In this document: positions 1 through 11,278 of the stretch, one piece after another | How positions within the stretch are numbered: the first letter of the stretch is position 1 | How the letters are laid out: every line of letters begins with the position of its first letter | DNA from: Penelope pileata | Taxonomy: Eukaryota > Chordata > Aves > Galliformes > Cracidae | Length of the DNA stretch: 64,000 nt | Reading direction: 5' to 3' | Assembly (NCBI GenBank): GCA_013396635.1 | Contig: WBMW01005650.1 | Span: 515,974-579,973, forward strand | Translations under genes and position numbers: made by a program | Notes under the pieces: generated by a model | Databases searched by the model: none | Told to the model about the DNA's origin: nothing | The model's input: the letters and a program-made list of their open reading frames with translations, nothing else

Positions 1-1315
1 GCAGTAATGCCAAGCAGCCACCAGTGACATTATTGGACGTGCCAGCTTGTGGAATTAAATCCGTGCCTTGCCTCTCAGTGGGAACCAGGCAGCTTCAGGG
101 AAGGTATTTCCTCTGAATAGTTGGCATTGCAGAGCTGGGCAGTCGCAGCACAGACCTTGACAGTCATCCAGAGCTGCTGTGTGAGCAGGGACAGTGCAGA
201 GCTGTGCTGCTTCACGTAGCTCCTAAAGCACACGCTGAGGCAGAGGGCTATTGGGGTACAAAGATGGGGTGATGCCCCCTGTTATCCCCTTGGGGCATAC
301 AGACCTCCCATCTACCTATGAAAGAACAAATTGTGCAAGACTAGAGAATCTCAGTTCAGTATCTGGCTGGCAAAACATGTCTCAGAAGGAAAACCTTCTG
401 TCCCCCTGGGCTCTGCCAGCTCATGGGAAGCAGAGCTGCAAGGGGAGGATGCCACATTGCAGCTGATGGAGGGGGACCACTGGAGGAGGCAGGCTGGGTG
501 CACCTTCCAAACCAGCTGAGTCAGGGAACCTGCTTCCTGGAGACCTCCCTGGAAAACCTCGGTTGTCTTTCCCAGCTCCTGAAGTTCGTTACTTGCTGTG
601 GGGAACACCTCCACAAACTGCCCTAGTGCCCAAACTGCCTGGAAAAGCCACTGTGGTACCACAGCCAGCAGAGCCCTGGGAGAGCAGGGATGTGCAGCAG
701 CTCACAGATCTCAGCAGTGATGCATACATGGAACTGGGATTTGATGTTAACTGCATGACTTCTGCCCATGGGCAGGTGGAAGGGCTGATAGACTCTTTCA
801 TCAGCAGAGTTTCAGCCTGAAAACTCCTGCCAGAAGCTAACTGCTTTTTATTCAAAGAAAGGGTTTTCCTGTCTCACGTTCTTATGAAAAACACGTATTT
901 CTCCCAGTCTCAAAGTTATTTCTATCTCACGGATGGGGAGAAGTGGGTGCAGCATGGCAAGGAAGGCTGATGAAAAGAGGTATTGCTTCCCAATGTTTTT
1001 TTTTTCCATTATCATCACCACTGTTGCCGTAACAAATCGCTGACCTCAGAAGACTGAACATCATTAAAGCAGTTTAACAATAATATGTAACAAATAATGG
1101 ATCAGAACTTCCTGTGTTTGAAGAAGAATAAGGGATGTTACTGAGCACACACAAACGAGAGTGCAGGTAACTCCAAGGTGACTCAAAGCTGAGCAAAGGA
1201 AATACAATCTTATGTGTCGCTTTCATAAAGCCAAAGAAATAAGAAAATAGTCTAGACAAGTATAAGTGAATTGCACAAAATCACGGAATTTTATGAGATA
1301 GTTACCACTAATTCA
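1..1315. other. Unique non-coding DNA, no gene recognised
   Basis: Mixed-composition single-copy sequence. The longest open frame is 103 codons on the minus strand (351-662), with an 85-codon plus-strand frame overlapping part of it. Neither shows a domain, a signal peptide or a convincing exon context. A T10-type tract lies near 1,000. I see no known repeat family. It could be intergenic or intronic, and nothing here decides which. Confidence 0.6.
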
Positions 1316-1373
1316 AGAGAAGAAGAGAAGAGAAGAGAAGAGAAGAGAAGAGAAGAGAAGAGAAGAGAAGAGG
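1316..1373. repeat. Pentanucleotide microsatellite (AAGAG)n
   Basis: About 11 copies of a purine pentamer (GAAGA/AGAGA phase) run almost perfectly to the GGATG that ends the array. Read on the minus strand this is the TTCTC unit, the same motif class as the middle segment of the large polypyrimidine locus at 20.4 kb. All purines lie on the plus strand. Confidence 0.95.
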
Positions 1374-4300
1374 ATGAAATTAAAATGTCAAAAGAGCAGT
1401 GAGCTGCTTAACTGACCATTCAGTTTTTGGGTGCGCTCAGGGTTGTGTTGGCAGTGTGTCCGTGTATGCACTGAAGCACAAACAATGGAAAACAGCAAGC
1501 CCCCAAATGCCATTTTCAAAAGGATCAAAATCAAGAGTTCAGAAATGCTGCAGGATTTACAAAAGCACATGGTAAAGCATAAATAATTGCAAGAGAAACT
1601 GAGCCAGTAACAGACTGAAGCTGAACAGAAGATCCAAGGCGAAGAAAAAGTGATTTACAGAAGGAATGATTTCAGTATCTGGAAGAGCCAAAGGAAGCTG
1701 CTTCCTCAAGTTTACACCTAGAGCCCCACATGTTCAAGCACAATGATGCTGGGGCTGAGCGGAGCTGTGCAGGCTGCACTGGTGCAGGTGGCACCAGCAA
1801 ACGGGACCCAGCCTGGTCCTGGGACAGCCACCTCCTCCCGACTATGGGAACAGGGAGAAATTCTTATTTCTTTCAGTATTTTGCTTTTTTTTCTCTCTCT
1901 TTTTTGATTTTTGGTTCCACTGACTCTGAGCCATGCTTAGCAGCAACATGAATGTTCAGGTTTGCAGCCTCACCTTAGGTAAATGGGGATTTACACAATG
2001 AGTAATTTGAAGGCAGGCACAAGGGACATGCAGAGATCATCCCCTTTGCTGCTGCTTCACCAGGGCTTTTCTTTTCCCAAACTTCACAGAAGAAAACACT
2101 TGTGAAGGCAAGGTGGGCTGGGGAGGATGCACCAGGATCCCGCAATAGGATGCTGGATGCAAATAGTGCAGTGGGAGAGGGACGACATTGCCTTCACACC
2201 CATTATTTTTGTCCCGTACACACACAGCATCCACTATTGCATGGGGCTGAGTGGTAAAACATAATTCCCAAATGCGTTTGCTGCACTCTTGCAGAGGAGC
2301 GTCAGAGAAGATGGACTTCGGACAGGGATCTGCACCCCCCGACAGCTGCTCATCACCACCCCATGTTTCAAAGAGATTTTATCTTCCTGGCACGGAAGAT
2401 TTCCCAAAATGTTTTTATTAAGAGCAGCTTTTGATGCCAGCAATGAATATTACTATATTACAGAAAGGAATCAAAAGCTAAAGTGCCTGCGTGTACAGTT
2501 AATCTATCCAAACAGAAAATGTTTCTTAAAAAATTACAGCACTATTTTTATAGCAAACCTCAGCCAAACTCAAAACTGAATAAATAGAATATGTTCTTTT
2601 AAAACTAATTTATTTTTTTTTTAATCACGGGCAAAAATACTTTCTTTGCTTTCATTCATCTGTTAATACTTCCCCCCGTATCGGTGCCGGCTGCACGTGC
2701 GAGCTCAATTTGCCTCTGATGGGATTTCTGCTTTGGGGACATTCACACTGAAGCACATCCCAACGCTGGTGGGAGGGTGGATGCTAAGGTACCATCGTGG
2801 CCTGCCTGTGGTTTGCATCTTTTTTTAATAGAACCGTGAATATGGCAAAAATATTCCTCAAAGGGACAAGGGGTGTTGGGAAAAGCAGCCACCCTATTGC
2901 CCCAGTCCACTGGGGGCTTAAATAGAGGCAGAAACATCCATATTTCTATAGGGGTGTGCAAGGAAATCTACTTCTACTCATATGCTCTTAATGCAAGAAT
3001 ATAAAGCTGCAATCTTTGTGTTATTAAAACCTGGCCTGTGTGGTCATTAATATAGTATAATTTCCATTATAGCTAATAGCCGAGTATGGCCCTTCCATGT
3101 TTTTTTAAAATTATTATTACTATTTTATCTTAAGAAGAAAGGCCACGTAGAATTTTCTCTGGAGTTTTTAAGCAGTGATTTAGGCTTGCACCACTGCCCA
3201 AGACCACAATTTGAATCTCCCAAGCCTCATCCCACGATCTCTGGAGGCAGCACACCCTCGGTTCCCTCGCTCCGAGCAGTCCAACCAAACAATCTGCAGC
3301 GTGCAAGTACCCAAAAACGCAGCTAAAAACGACTGGAGGAGAGGATGCATGAATAGGCAAGCGAGGAAACCTGACCCCTGGGAGCGTGCAGTCCCCTTTT
3401 TGTTTGTTTGTTTGCTCTGCTGAACTTTCCAGGAGTTTCAGCTGCGATCAAAACTGGGTCTGTACCGTGCGAGACAACACCGCAAAAATGCTTTCATGCA
3501 TGTCAACACCTTAACGACTCCTGGAGGTTGTTCCCTAAGAGTGGATGATTCTAGCAGCAAGCTGTCATAGTAAAATATATTGAAATTTCTTCCATCTGAT
3601 GTTGCTGCGTGAAAGGGAAAATGTGTTTGGATGCTGTGCCATTCCCCCAGCGTTTGCGCGCTGCCGTGCCGGAGGTCAGGAGCAGGTAACGCGTGTTGGA
3701 AGTTCCACCGACCAGGGGCAAGCTCTGTGGCTGTTGACTTTGATATCAGTTTTCTTCCACCCAGGAGGAAAAAAAAATCTTGCCAGCTTCTCATTGATTT
3801 TTCATGGAAATTCACCGATTTCTCCCAGTTTAAGATCCGTTCCCTGATTTCTCCCTGATTATCATATCCCTCTGCACCCACAATGAAGTCCTGCTTTGTC
3901 TCAGTTCAGGATGCTGAGAGTATGATTAGCGCAGGGCAAAATGTCTGGTTTGCTAGGACAGTGTCTTTGTGATGGACGGCAGAGGTTATTTATAAAAAAA
4001 ATAAATAAAGAAGGGGGAGGAATAAATAAAAAATATCCAGAAAATGCACCTTAGGAAAAAGGGGAAAAAAAGAAAGAAAAAGTCGCACAAAACTTGAAAT
4101 ATGACTCTATCGGCCGCCGTGCAATGTGGCTGTGTGCAGAACGTGCTAAGAAGGGCAGCGTTAGGGAATTAACCGCTGCTGTGGCTTTAGGTTCTCCTTT
4201 TGGAAATCACACTTCCCTCTGGCTGTGTTTGTTTTGTTTCAGCCGATGGTCGCTCTCCTCCTTGGCTGCAGCCCTCCTGGGTTCAGCTGCAGATGGATAC

Positions 4301-4720
4301 AGGGGGAAAAGCGGTTTGCATTTCTGCGACTGCAGATAACACGACATGAAGTGCTGGAGTGTTACATTGTGCTCTCACCAGGAATCTGAAAGGGGCAAAA
4401 CTGACCTTTATAAACCCAAAATCTTGGTCATCAAGATGCTTAGTCAGCACAGAACTGGACCGGCACGCTCCCATTGGGCTCCCAACAACTACAGCCATTT
4501 TCAGATATCTCGATAAAGACGTTGGTATTAATTCACCCCCTTGGGCTCTTGCAGAAGTTTAGAGGGAAGGAATTCAAAATGTACATTTAACAATGTCTGT
4601 GGGATGTGAACGCTCAGTTTGTTGTTGCTGGAGTCTAGAGATCTAAGGCATCGGAATGAAAACTTTTGGACATTTTCATTGACTCTCACATTAAAAAAAA
4701 AAAAAGTGTTAGGTATCAAC
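1374..4720. other. Unique non-coding DNA, no gene recognised
   Basis: Single-copy sequence with several short A or T tracts (for example near 2,610, 3,990-4,035 and 4,693-4,706). The longest open frame is 147 codons on the minus strand (3,438-3,881). It has no recognisable fold, repeat or targeting signal and lies in a block with scattered CpGs, so I do not call it coding. No mobile element could be recognised by eye. Confidence 0.55.
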
Positions 4721-5620
4721 TTTTAATTAAAAAAAAAAGCTTTTGAAAACTGTAGTTATCAAAATAGCCAGAATATATCCTGGCAAGAGGAGCACAAGCA
4801 AGCAGCATTGGCTGCTAAAAGGAGCTCAACAAATCAGACTTCTAAAAGTTGCTCAGATCGTTAATTTGATGAGAGTATGGTAAAAGTGATGAGAGTGAAA
4901 AACTATTTGCTCTAGGAGAAAAATTCATGTCCTATATGATGATAATCTTCCTAGATAAAAGAAATCCAAATGCTTTAAAATCTGTTTGGCCATTAGCATG
5001 GGTTGATATTTCACCGTCTCTATAGCAAGCTGACATCCCCAATACAACTTACTGGCCATGACCGGGACAAAATGTGCCTTCCAGTTTTTAGCTGTAAATC
5101 AAGATGCCTTAAAGCATTTAGGGAAACTCCCTCTTAAAACACAGTGGTTTGAGACTCAAAGGCATATTTAGCTCTTTAGAACGTTTTTCTCAAATGACTG
5201 TAAGTGTGAAGTCTGCCCTCTAAATTAAATGACAGCAAGAAGTCAGAGGGAAAAAAAAATCCCAAAACAAACAATAGCAAACAGTTTGAGATTGGTTCTG
5301 CTCTTGCTAACCTCGTTGTAAATAAGGGACTGGCTCTAATTTAGATAATGAAATTTCATCAGTGTAAATTAAATTAAGCTAATTATTTTGTGATTAAATC
5401 TGCCTTTGCAAACAAAAAGGATTTTTTTTTTTATCCTTTTAAGGATTTTTTTTCAATTTAAAAAAGTATCTGGCTTGCCACGTAAAACTCTCACAGACAG
5501 AATTTTTAGAAAAAATATTTTTCTTAATGATTTATAATTATTTTTGCTTATTTTTAAATCGTTTACTGCTTAAAATTCCATCCTCCATCTCTCCGATCAA
5601 AATAATTTCTGCTGTATACA
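4721..5620. promoter_or_regulatory. AT-rich unique block with homeodomain-type motifs (candidate enhancer)
   Basis: Repeat-free and free of long open frames. Within 5,335-5,400 there are at least five TAAT/ATTA cores (CTAATTT, GATAATG, AATTAAATTAAG, CTAATTATTT, GATTAAAT) plus a GAAATTTC palindrome. Such clusters are typical of homeodomain-bound developmental enhancers, but AT-rich DNA also makes them by chance. The assignment is inference. No conservation data were available. Confidence 0.3.
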
Positions 5621-7160
5621 TTCCCCATCTGCTTTTTTCCTTACTGTCCTCGTCCTCCTGTCTTTAAGCCCCGCACATCGTCCCCACAATTTGTAACTGC
5701 CTAAAGTCCCTTTGCCAATGTGTGCCACTACCTCCCAAGATAAGGGCTGAACTATCAGTGTTTGAACTTTGGAAAACAGGAAAAGACGGTGTATTATCTC
5801 CTACATATTAGGTTTGATTGTTATGCTTTCAGAGTGCTCTACACTAACCAATTATTTTCATAACGATTCTAATTGCACAAAAAGTAAATGCAGTGTGCGC
5901 TGCTCCAGGCAAGGGGCAGTAATTTGTTTTCTTGATACAGAAACCCAAGCGATAAAATTATTACGCTGTGTGTTGATAAAGCAAATTGTACTGTAAGTAT
6001 ATAACAAGTGCTGAAAAGATAAATACGCTTTCAATTGCAATGCAAATACCTGCCCCGGCAGCAGGAGCTGGGGAGTGCACGGAGCTCTCTCCCTCCTGCA
6101 CTGCAAAAGTCGCAATGCCATCTAATGGAGAGAGCCCGCACCTCGCCCCAGCCGAGCAGGCATGTTCCCGATAGCAATCTTTGCTTAGATTTAACAGCTT
6201 TAAAAAAGATTTACAAAGCAATAGCTTCGATGGAAGAATAACAAAATCGTGTAGCAAAGGCTGGACAAATATTTTGATTTCCTTGCTAGATGTCAACACT
6301 CGCAACGTTGTCTCAACCCATCCCTGTCTCATGGACAGATGCACGTGGCCCCCAGTGTATCAGTCAGGGCTTTCTATAGGGTGATGTGGTAGCTTAGATT
6401 TATTATCTTAGGAGAAACCCCCCATTCCTGGTAGGCAGAAAACTTGGAGATGTGACTCGGTTTGCAGAGAGATGTGGCAATAGGCTCAGAAGCAGTATCT
6501 CTGCTCTCTGAGGTCTGCTCAGGACATGCTCTCGCCTTCCCCACCGCTCCCCCCGCATCCCCAGATGTGCACACACACCTGGGGACACACATCTCAGCAA
6601 TCCCGCTCACCAGGCCTGCTGGGGAGAGCTGCCCATGGAGAAACCCAGAGCAGAGCACAGAGACGGGGGAGAAGAATGTCCATGCCTTCATCAGCTCTTT
6701 GCATGTCGTATGCTTTTTATTTTTATTTTTATTTTCAGCGTTACACAGATCTGTGTGGATGCACCTTCCCAGGAATACTTTCAGTGCATCTGCATAGGCA
6801 GGCATGCAGCAGAGCTGACCGTGCGTGGCTGTTCATCGCCCAGCCTGCAAGCACAGGGGCACTTTGGGCACGGAGCAGATCCCACTCTGCTGCTGACACT
6901 CTTCCCAACTCCCTCAAATCCCTCTGCATTTTCACCGATGCAGCAAACAGAGTTTGTCCAACTTTTGAGGCTGATTTCCACACCAGGCCCTAATTTGAAG
7001 CTGATTTATGATTTCCACCCTGGCTAAACCCCATTAGATGTAGGACTATCACTCTGGATTTTGCTGTCCCCTTTGCACCCGAACAAAGCACCATTCTCTC
7101 TGTTTCATTTATATTTTCCTTCACACTGCACCCAGGATTTGCCTCTAATTTATTTCTGCA
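5621..7160. other. Unique non-coding DNA with a POU octamer
   Basis: Mixed-composition DNA. A perfect ATGCAAAT octamer lies at 6,040-6,047, preceded by CAATTGCA, in a stretch that looks single-copy. At 6,713-6,738 a run of TTTTTA units ends in TTTTCAG. This resembles a splice acceptor, but no partner exon could be found. Overlapping frames of 110-155 codons at 6.4-7.0 kb lie on both strands and encode nothing recognisable. Confidence 0.45.
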
Positions 7161-7195
7161 GGGCCTGATCCAGAGCTCCCGCTGATGTCAGGGGT
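7161..7195 (+). repeat. Fragment of a short palindromic sauropsid repeat (left arm)
   Basis: It begins GGGCCTGATCCAGAGC and continues into a degraded CTGATGTCAGGGG. This matches the left arm of the short inverted-repeat element seen more fully at 47.75 and 48.22 kb (GGGCCTGATCCAAAGC followed by TGAAGTCAATGG). The right arm is not clear here. The family resembles palindromic MITE-like repeats that I recall from turtle, crocodilian and bird genomes. I do not assign a database name. Confidence 0.45.
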
Positions 7196-7734
7196 TGGGA
7201 TAGGGCTGTGCCCACCTTCAGCTCCTGACCCCAGTGCTGATGTGGGTGATAAGCATCAGGCCGCAGGGAATGGCATAGAAAGGGGAGAAAAAAATGATGG
7301 TTGTGTTCTAAAAGTGTGCAGTGCTGATTCCAAGCATTGTATCCCCCCCACTGCATATTTCAAGCATCTTTTAGCGTGGCAAGGAATAAAAATAAACTAT
7401 TAGAAAATATGATTTGGAAAGCAATGGGAGTACAGGCAGTATGAGCCAATAGAGCTGGAAAAGTGCTGCAAGGAGCACTTCTGCTGCTCTCAAGGAAAAA
7501 AAAAAGAAGAAATAATAATAAAATAAACTCAGACAAACCCAACAACAGAAAACCTGAAGCAAATAAAGGAGAGTGGAACAGATTTCCGTGTTTACTTTTC
7601 TTTCTGTAGTTGGATCCCTTGTCGTAGCCGCAAGAGCTGCAAGGATAGGACGCGGGATGGGAAAGAAAAGACGGGAAAAAGAGAAAAATAATAATAATTA
7701 AAAAGTGGTCAAAGGCAAAAGAAGCAAAGAGGTG
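7196..7734. other. Unique non-coding DNA leading into the CpG island
   Basis: Ordinary sequence with short A-rich runs (7,494-7,525) and a small AAT microsatellite (7,687-7,700). A 179-codon minus-strand frame runs through 7,360-7,899, but its translation is rich in F, L and S because it reads A-rich DNA backwards. It has no domain. No gene is supported. Confidence 0.55.
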
Positions 7735-8810
7735 GCGAAGCAGCAGCACGGAGCAATGCCGCTTCCCCTGACCCGCTGTTCTGCGGGGAAGGGGATGGTG
7801 CAAAGCCGCGCTCGGAGGGGAGGAAGAGGAAGAGGAGGAGGGTTTCGGGACGGGGAGAGGGAAGAGAAAGGTCCGGTACATACAGCTCGAAGAGTCCACC
7901 AGCCCCCAGCCTCCGCTTCGCTCTCTCTCTCCCTCTTAAGTCAAAAAGGAAATGCGGTTCTTTTCGCAGAATCACAAAATGAACCATCAGGAAGTTGGCA
8001 AAATCTCTAACTAAACAATCAATCGAGGAAATGCAACAAATTCGCGCGGGCCGGGCGCTTTCGCTGGGAGGGGAGCGAGGGCCGGCGGGAGGCGCGCAAT
8101 TCCCGCGCAGCGCAGCGCGGGGCGGTGGGGGCANNNNNNNNNNNNNNNNNNNNNNNNNNGGGGCGGCGCGCCGCTGGGGGGGATTTGCCCGGGGCTCCGG
8201 CCGCGATCCCTTCTCACCGCGGCTTTTTTACCCCGTGGAAACTCATCCTCGGGGAAAGTCCTGGGGAAAGGCGTCTCCGCCTGTGCGGACCCGGGACCCG
8301 CGCAGCGCTTTCCGAGGAGCTGTTTTCTCTTCCCACGGGCTGGGATAAGCAGGCTGGAGAAATACACAAGCCCCGTGCTGGTATTTCTGTGGAAAACGCA
8401 CTTTGCACGAGGCTGAGTGCACGGAAGAGAGAAGCTTTTTGCACAGCTCTCCCTCTGCTTTTCCTTAATTTTCCACTATTCACCCTTTTCTCCTCGTTTC
8501 GAGACGACGGTGACGAGAAACACCGAAAGGTTCCCCCTCTCCTTACGCCAAACAAATAAAGGAATACATGCAAACTCCGGGAGCGGGGCAGCCACCGCGG
8601 AGGAACGCGAAAGCGTCGCTCGGGGTGGGGAGCAACGCGCTGCTCGGGGCTGAATAACGCCCAGCAAAGCCCTCCGAGGGACTTCACCGCAGTGGGGGCT
8701 CCTCCGGGTGCACCCCCCCGCCCCTCTCCTGCCGCCTCCCGGCGGGTGCGGGGCCGGGGCCGGGGGAGCCGCCCACCCCCAGAAATGCGGGACACGCTCC
8801 GGGGTCACTG
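7735..8810. promoter_or_regulatory. CpG island (orphan; possible promoter)
   Basis: CpG density rises sharply from about 7,740 and peaks at 8,040-8,350 and 8,575-8,800. This contrasts with the CpG-poor DNA on both sides. GC boxes (GGGGCGG) occur at 8,119-8,125 and 8,160-8,166, either side of a 26-bp gap. A purine-rich stretch lies at 7,814-7,872. The 193-codon minus-strand frame and 144-codon plus-strand frame here are Arg/Pro/Gly-rich, as expected of GC-rich non-coding DNA. No TATA box or definite exon is evident. CpG islands usually mark promoters of housekeeping or developmental genes or lncRNAs, and I cannot tell which gene or direction. Confidence 0.7.
8134..8159. other. Assembly gap (26 N)
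   Basis: An N run sits in the most GC-rich part of the island, a common place for sequencing dropout. The true length and content are unknown, so any promoter or exon boundary here would be hidden. Confidence 0.97.
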
Positions 8811-8894
8811 CTAAAAGCAACACAACTCCGTATTTTTTAATAAAGAGCGTTCTCTTGCGAGCTGGCTGCCTTCCACCCACCCCACGGATGAGCT

Positions 8895-9015
8895 GGCTCT
8901 GTAAACACTGAATAGAAGATTAACACTGCTGTTATAACCTCATAGAGAGATCTGTGCCTTATGAAAGCTTTTACTGCTGCTGATCTATGGGCTTCATAAT
9001 AGCCCTTTTGTTTTC
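8895..9015. promoter_or_regulatory. Unique AT-richer element inside CpG island complex (candidate conserved element)
   Basis: Between two GC-rich blocks composition drops abruptly into unique sequence with alternating motifs, such as TTATAACC, CCTTATGAAAG and GGGCTTCATAATAGCCC. The last is a 5-bp-arm inverted repeat. There is no simple repeat, no open frame and no transposon resemblance. Its position and texture resemble conserved promoter-proximal elements. This is inference only. Confidence 0.25.
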
Positions 9016-9024
9016 AGGGTGACA

Positions 9025-9650
9025 ACAGCCCCGAGCCCCGCCATCCTCACGCCGCCCGGCTCTGCCCCATCCCCTCTCCCCCCGTCCCTCCCCTGCCCGG
9101 GGGGCTCCGGGTGTTCCCGCAGCAGAAGAAGCAAAAATCCGCCGAGCATTTTTTTTTTTAATCATTATTACTTTTATTTTGGTGGGTGATGTCTTGAATT
9201 TTGGCGAGGTTTTGCAGCAGACAGCGGCCTGTTGGCGAGGGCTCCTCACTGCCTCCTATGTCTCGGGAGGGGACGAAAGCAGCGTTATCTGCGAGTGGGA
9301 GTGCGGGTAATTAATTATAGAAGCGCAGCTCGGCGCTGCTCTGCGGCTGTGCTCATTGAGCTCTGCCCCAGCAACCTATACGTGAAAAAGAAAAGAGATG
9401 GCAATGGCAAGTTCATTAGCCCACGAATTACACAAACACGCACCCGGAGGCGATGCTTGTTTTACTCTTTTGCCAAAATAGCATCAAGTTTAGGGGGGAT
9501 GAATTGCAAAGCGGGGAGAAACACCCGAGGAAGAGCCGAGTGCCCGGGGCCGGGTGAGAGCTGAGCACAGCCGGGACCCACCGCAGCCGCCCTCCATCCC
9601 TCACTGTCACCCTCCTGCGCTCAGCCCCCCGACACAGCACGGAGCTGGCC
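9025..9650. promoter_or_regulatory. Second CpG-rich block
   Basis: GC- and CpG-rich DNA resumes at 9,030-9,125 and 9,230-9,650 (for example CCCGAGCCCCGCC and GCGCAGCTCGGCG), separated by an AT-rich stretch with a T9 tract (about 9,150-9,190). GGGTAATTAATTATAG at about 9,305 adds a palindromic homeodomain-type site. A 110-codon plus-strand frame (9,232-9,564) has no recognisable domain. It is best read as the continuation of the 7.7-8.8 kb island. Confidence 0.55.
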
Positions 9651-9671
9651 AAAAATAAGTTGAAATAAGAA

Positions 9672-9900
9672 CAACCAGGGAAAAAAAAATAATTAAAAAA
9701 AAAAAAAGGAAAAGAAAAAGAAAGAAAAAGAAAAAGGAAAAGAGAAAGGAAGAAGAAGAGGTGAAAAGGAAAAAAAGAAAGAAAAAGAAAAAGAAAAAGG
9801 AAAAGAGAAAGGAAGAAGAAGAGGTGAAAAGGAAAAAAAAGAAAGAAAAAGAAAAAAATAAAGGAAAAATAAAGAAAAAGGGGGGAAAAAAGAGGTGAGG
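9672..9900. repeat. Polypurine block with 63-bp tandem duplication
   Basis: The plus strand is almost purely A and G for over 200 bp. Inside it, a segment ending GAAGAAGAAGAGGTGAAAAGG appears twice with a period of 63 bp: GAGGTGAAAAGG recurs at 9,758-9,769 and 9,821-9,832, and the match extends upstream to about 9,721 and 9,784. The background unit is AAAAAG/AAAG. It can be translated (K/E/R on plus, F/S on minus), but the resulting frames are artefacts of low complexity. Confidence 0.9.
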
Positions 9901-10860
9901 GAGAATAGCAGTTCTGCTTTCCTCTTCATCCCCTCGCAAACAAACATGGCAAAATGTTTCCTTAGATAAGGATTTTCCCCCACATTGTTTTACCCTCTCG
10001 AATGCTTTTAGTAAATCTTTTAATGCACAGTACGTTTTTTTCCCTTTTGCCTTTTCCTAGGAATATCGGCATGAATTCGCTTGAGGACGGCGATTTGATT
10101 TGATTACAGCTCCTAAGACAGAAAGGGCACAGATACAAAATCGGAATAAAACAGCAGACCCGGGTTGCAGAATTCGGAAAGCTGTCAGACAAAACACATC
10201 GTAGTCAGAATGGGTTTTACCTTTAAAAGACAATACAAATTGCTGCCATAGACACTTCGGAGACCTTTGAAATCCCTTCATTTGCTATTTGATGCATTTG
10301 ACATTCGAGCTCATTGTGCCCCCGAGGCGCTCAAAACCTTGAAAATCAACTTTTATTAACCTAATAAAAAGCACGGACACAAAATTCGGGGGAAAAAAAT
10401 CAAGAAGGGAAAAGAAAAAAAAAAAAAAAAAAAAAAGAAAACACACTAAAAGAAAAAGAACCACCAAAAAACCAACAACTCTCCGACGAGTTTCTGGAGA
10501 TTTTTCAAGGTTGGATTAAACGTGGAGGAGACGAACTATTTATTTGCCCGAATAGGATTATTACTATTTTTTCACTTAAACGATTAGTTTTATAGCGAAA
10601 TTGTTTTAAGAAAGCAATCAAGCATTCATTTACATTTGTAACTGACAAGCTGTCTTCGTTTCCATCTTTATGATATTTTCCCTCTTCCCCGATTCCTGCA
10701 TTATGCAATAACTCAGTCATTTTTATGAACAAAGGGGAAATATAATGAGAAACATTACAGCAGCAGCGTGCATTTTCTGCCCACTAGCAGAGCACTTCGC
10801 ATGTAATATATTTCGTTCCCAGCCAAAACTAACGATCTGAACGTCTTACATGATGGGAAA
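9901..10860. other. Unique non-coding DNA, possibly regulatory
   Basis: A stretch largely free of repeats apart from a poly(A) tract at 10,409-10,436. The part from 10,490 to 10,850 has even composition and motifs such as GGATTATTAC, GATTAGTTTTATAGC, TGCATTATGCAATAA and ACATGTAATATAT, with no usable open frame. The texture resembles conserved non-coding sequence next to a CpG island, but I have no alignment to show it. Confidence 0.4.
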
Positions 10861-10874
10861 GGACATATTTACAG

Positions 10875-11035
10875 CGAGGCCGTTGCACGCCGGGATGTTG
10901 GAACTTTCCTGTGCCTTGGGCATCACCTGGGAGGGGGTCCCGGCGCCGCCCCTCCCCCCCTTTGAGGGCTGCATCCCTCCCCCGGCCGAAAGTTTTCCCC
11001 CCCTGTTCTCCCTCTGCCTTTCTGCTCCGCGTAGA
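10875..11035. promoter_or_regulatory. Small GC-rich CpG patch
   Basis: It contains several CpGs (CACGCCGGGATG, CCCGGCGCCGCC, CCCCGGCCGAAAG) and long C runs, flanked by AT-rich sequence. It is a minor outlier of the island complex and could be an alternative promoter or an unmethylated regulatory patch. No TATA box or exon was identified. Confidence 0.35.
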
Positions 11036-11278
11036 GAATCGTTCAAGCAAGAAGAGAAAGAATTAATAATGAAAAAAATAAAAATAAGGAAATGATGATC
11101 ATAAAGGCTCTTTGTGATCGCCTTGACCCGAGAAGCCCAAACAAGCTCCAGGCTCTCCCAAACGCGGCTGAATTCAGCCTTTCCCCTCGCACAGCGCTTT
11201 TGGTGCCCAGCGTATGCTACAAGCAAGAAGAAAAAAGCAGGGAGAAAACTGTTTTTTTTCTTTTTTTCTTTTTTTTTC

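Noticed and set aside
3438..3881. 147-codon minus-strand frame
   Set aside because: No motif or homologue recognised, and no supporting exon boundaries.
6713..6738. Strong splice-acceptor-like tract (TTTTTA)n ending in TTTTCAG
   Set aside because: The sequence after it has no recognisable coding exon or donor. It is better explained as a T-rich low-complexity run.
8214..8795. 193-codon minus-strand frame in the CpG island
   Set aside because: Arg/Pro/Gly-rich as expected from GC-rich DNA, where stop codons are rare. No domain and no splice structure. Overlapping frames on the other strand are equally open.
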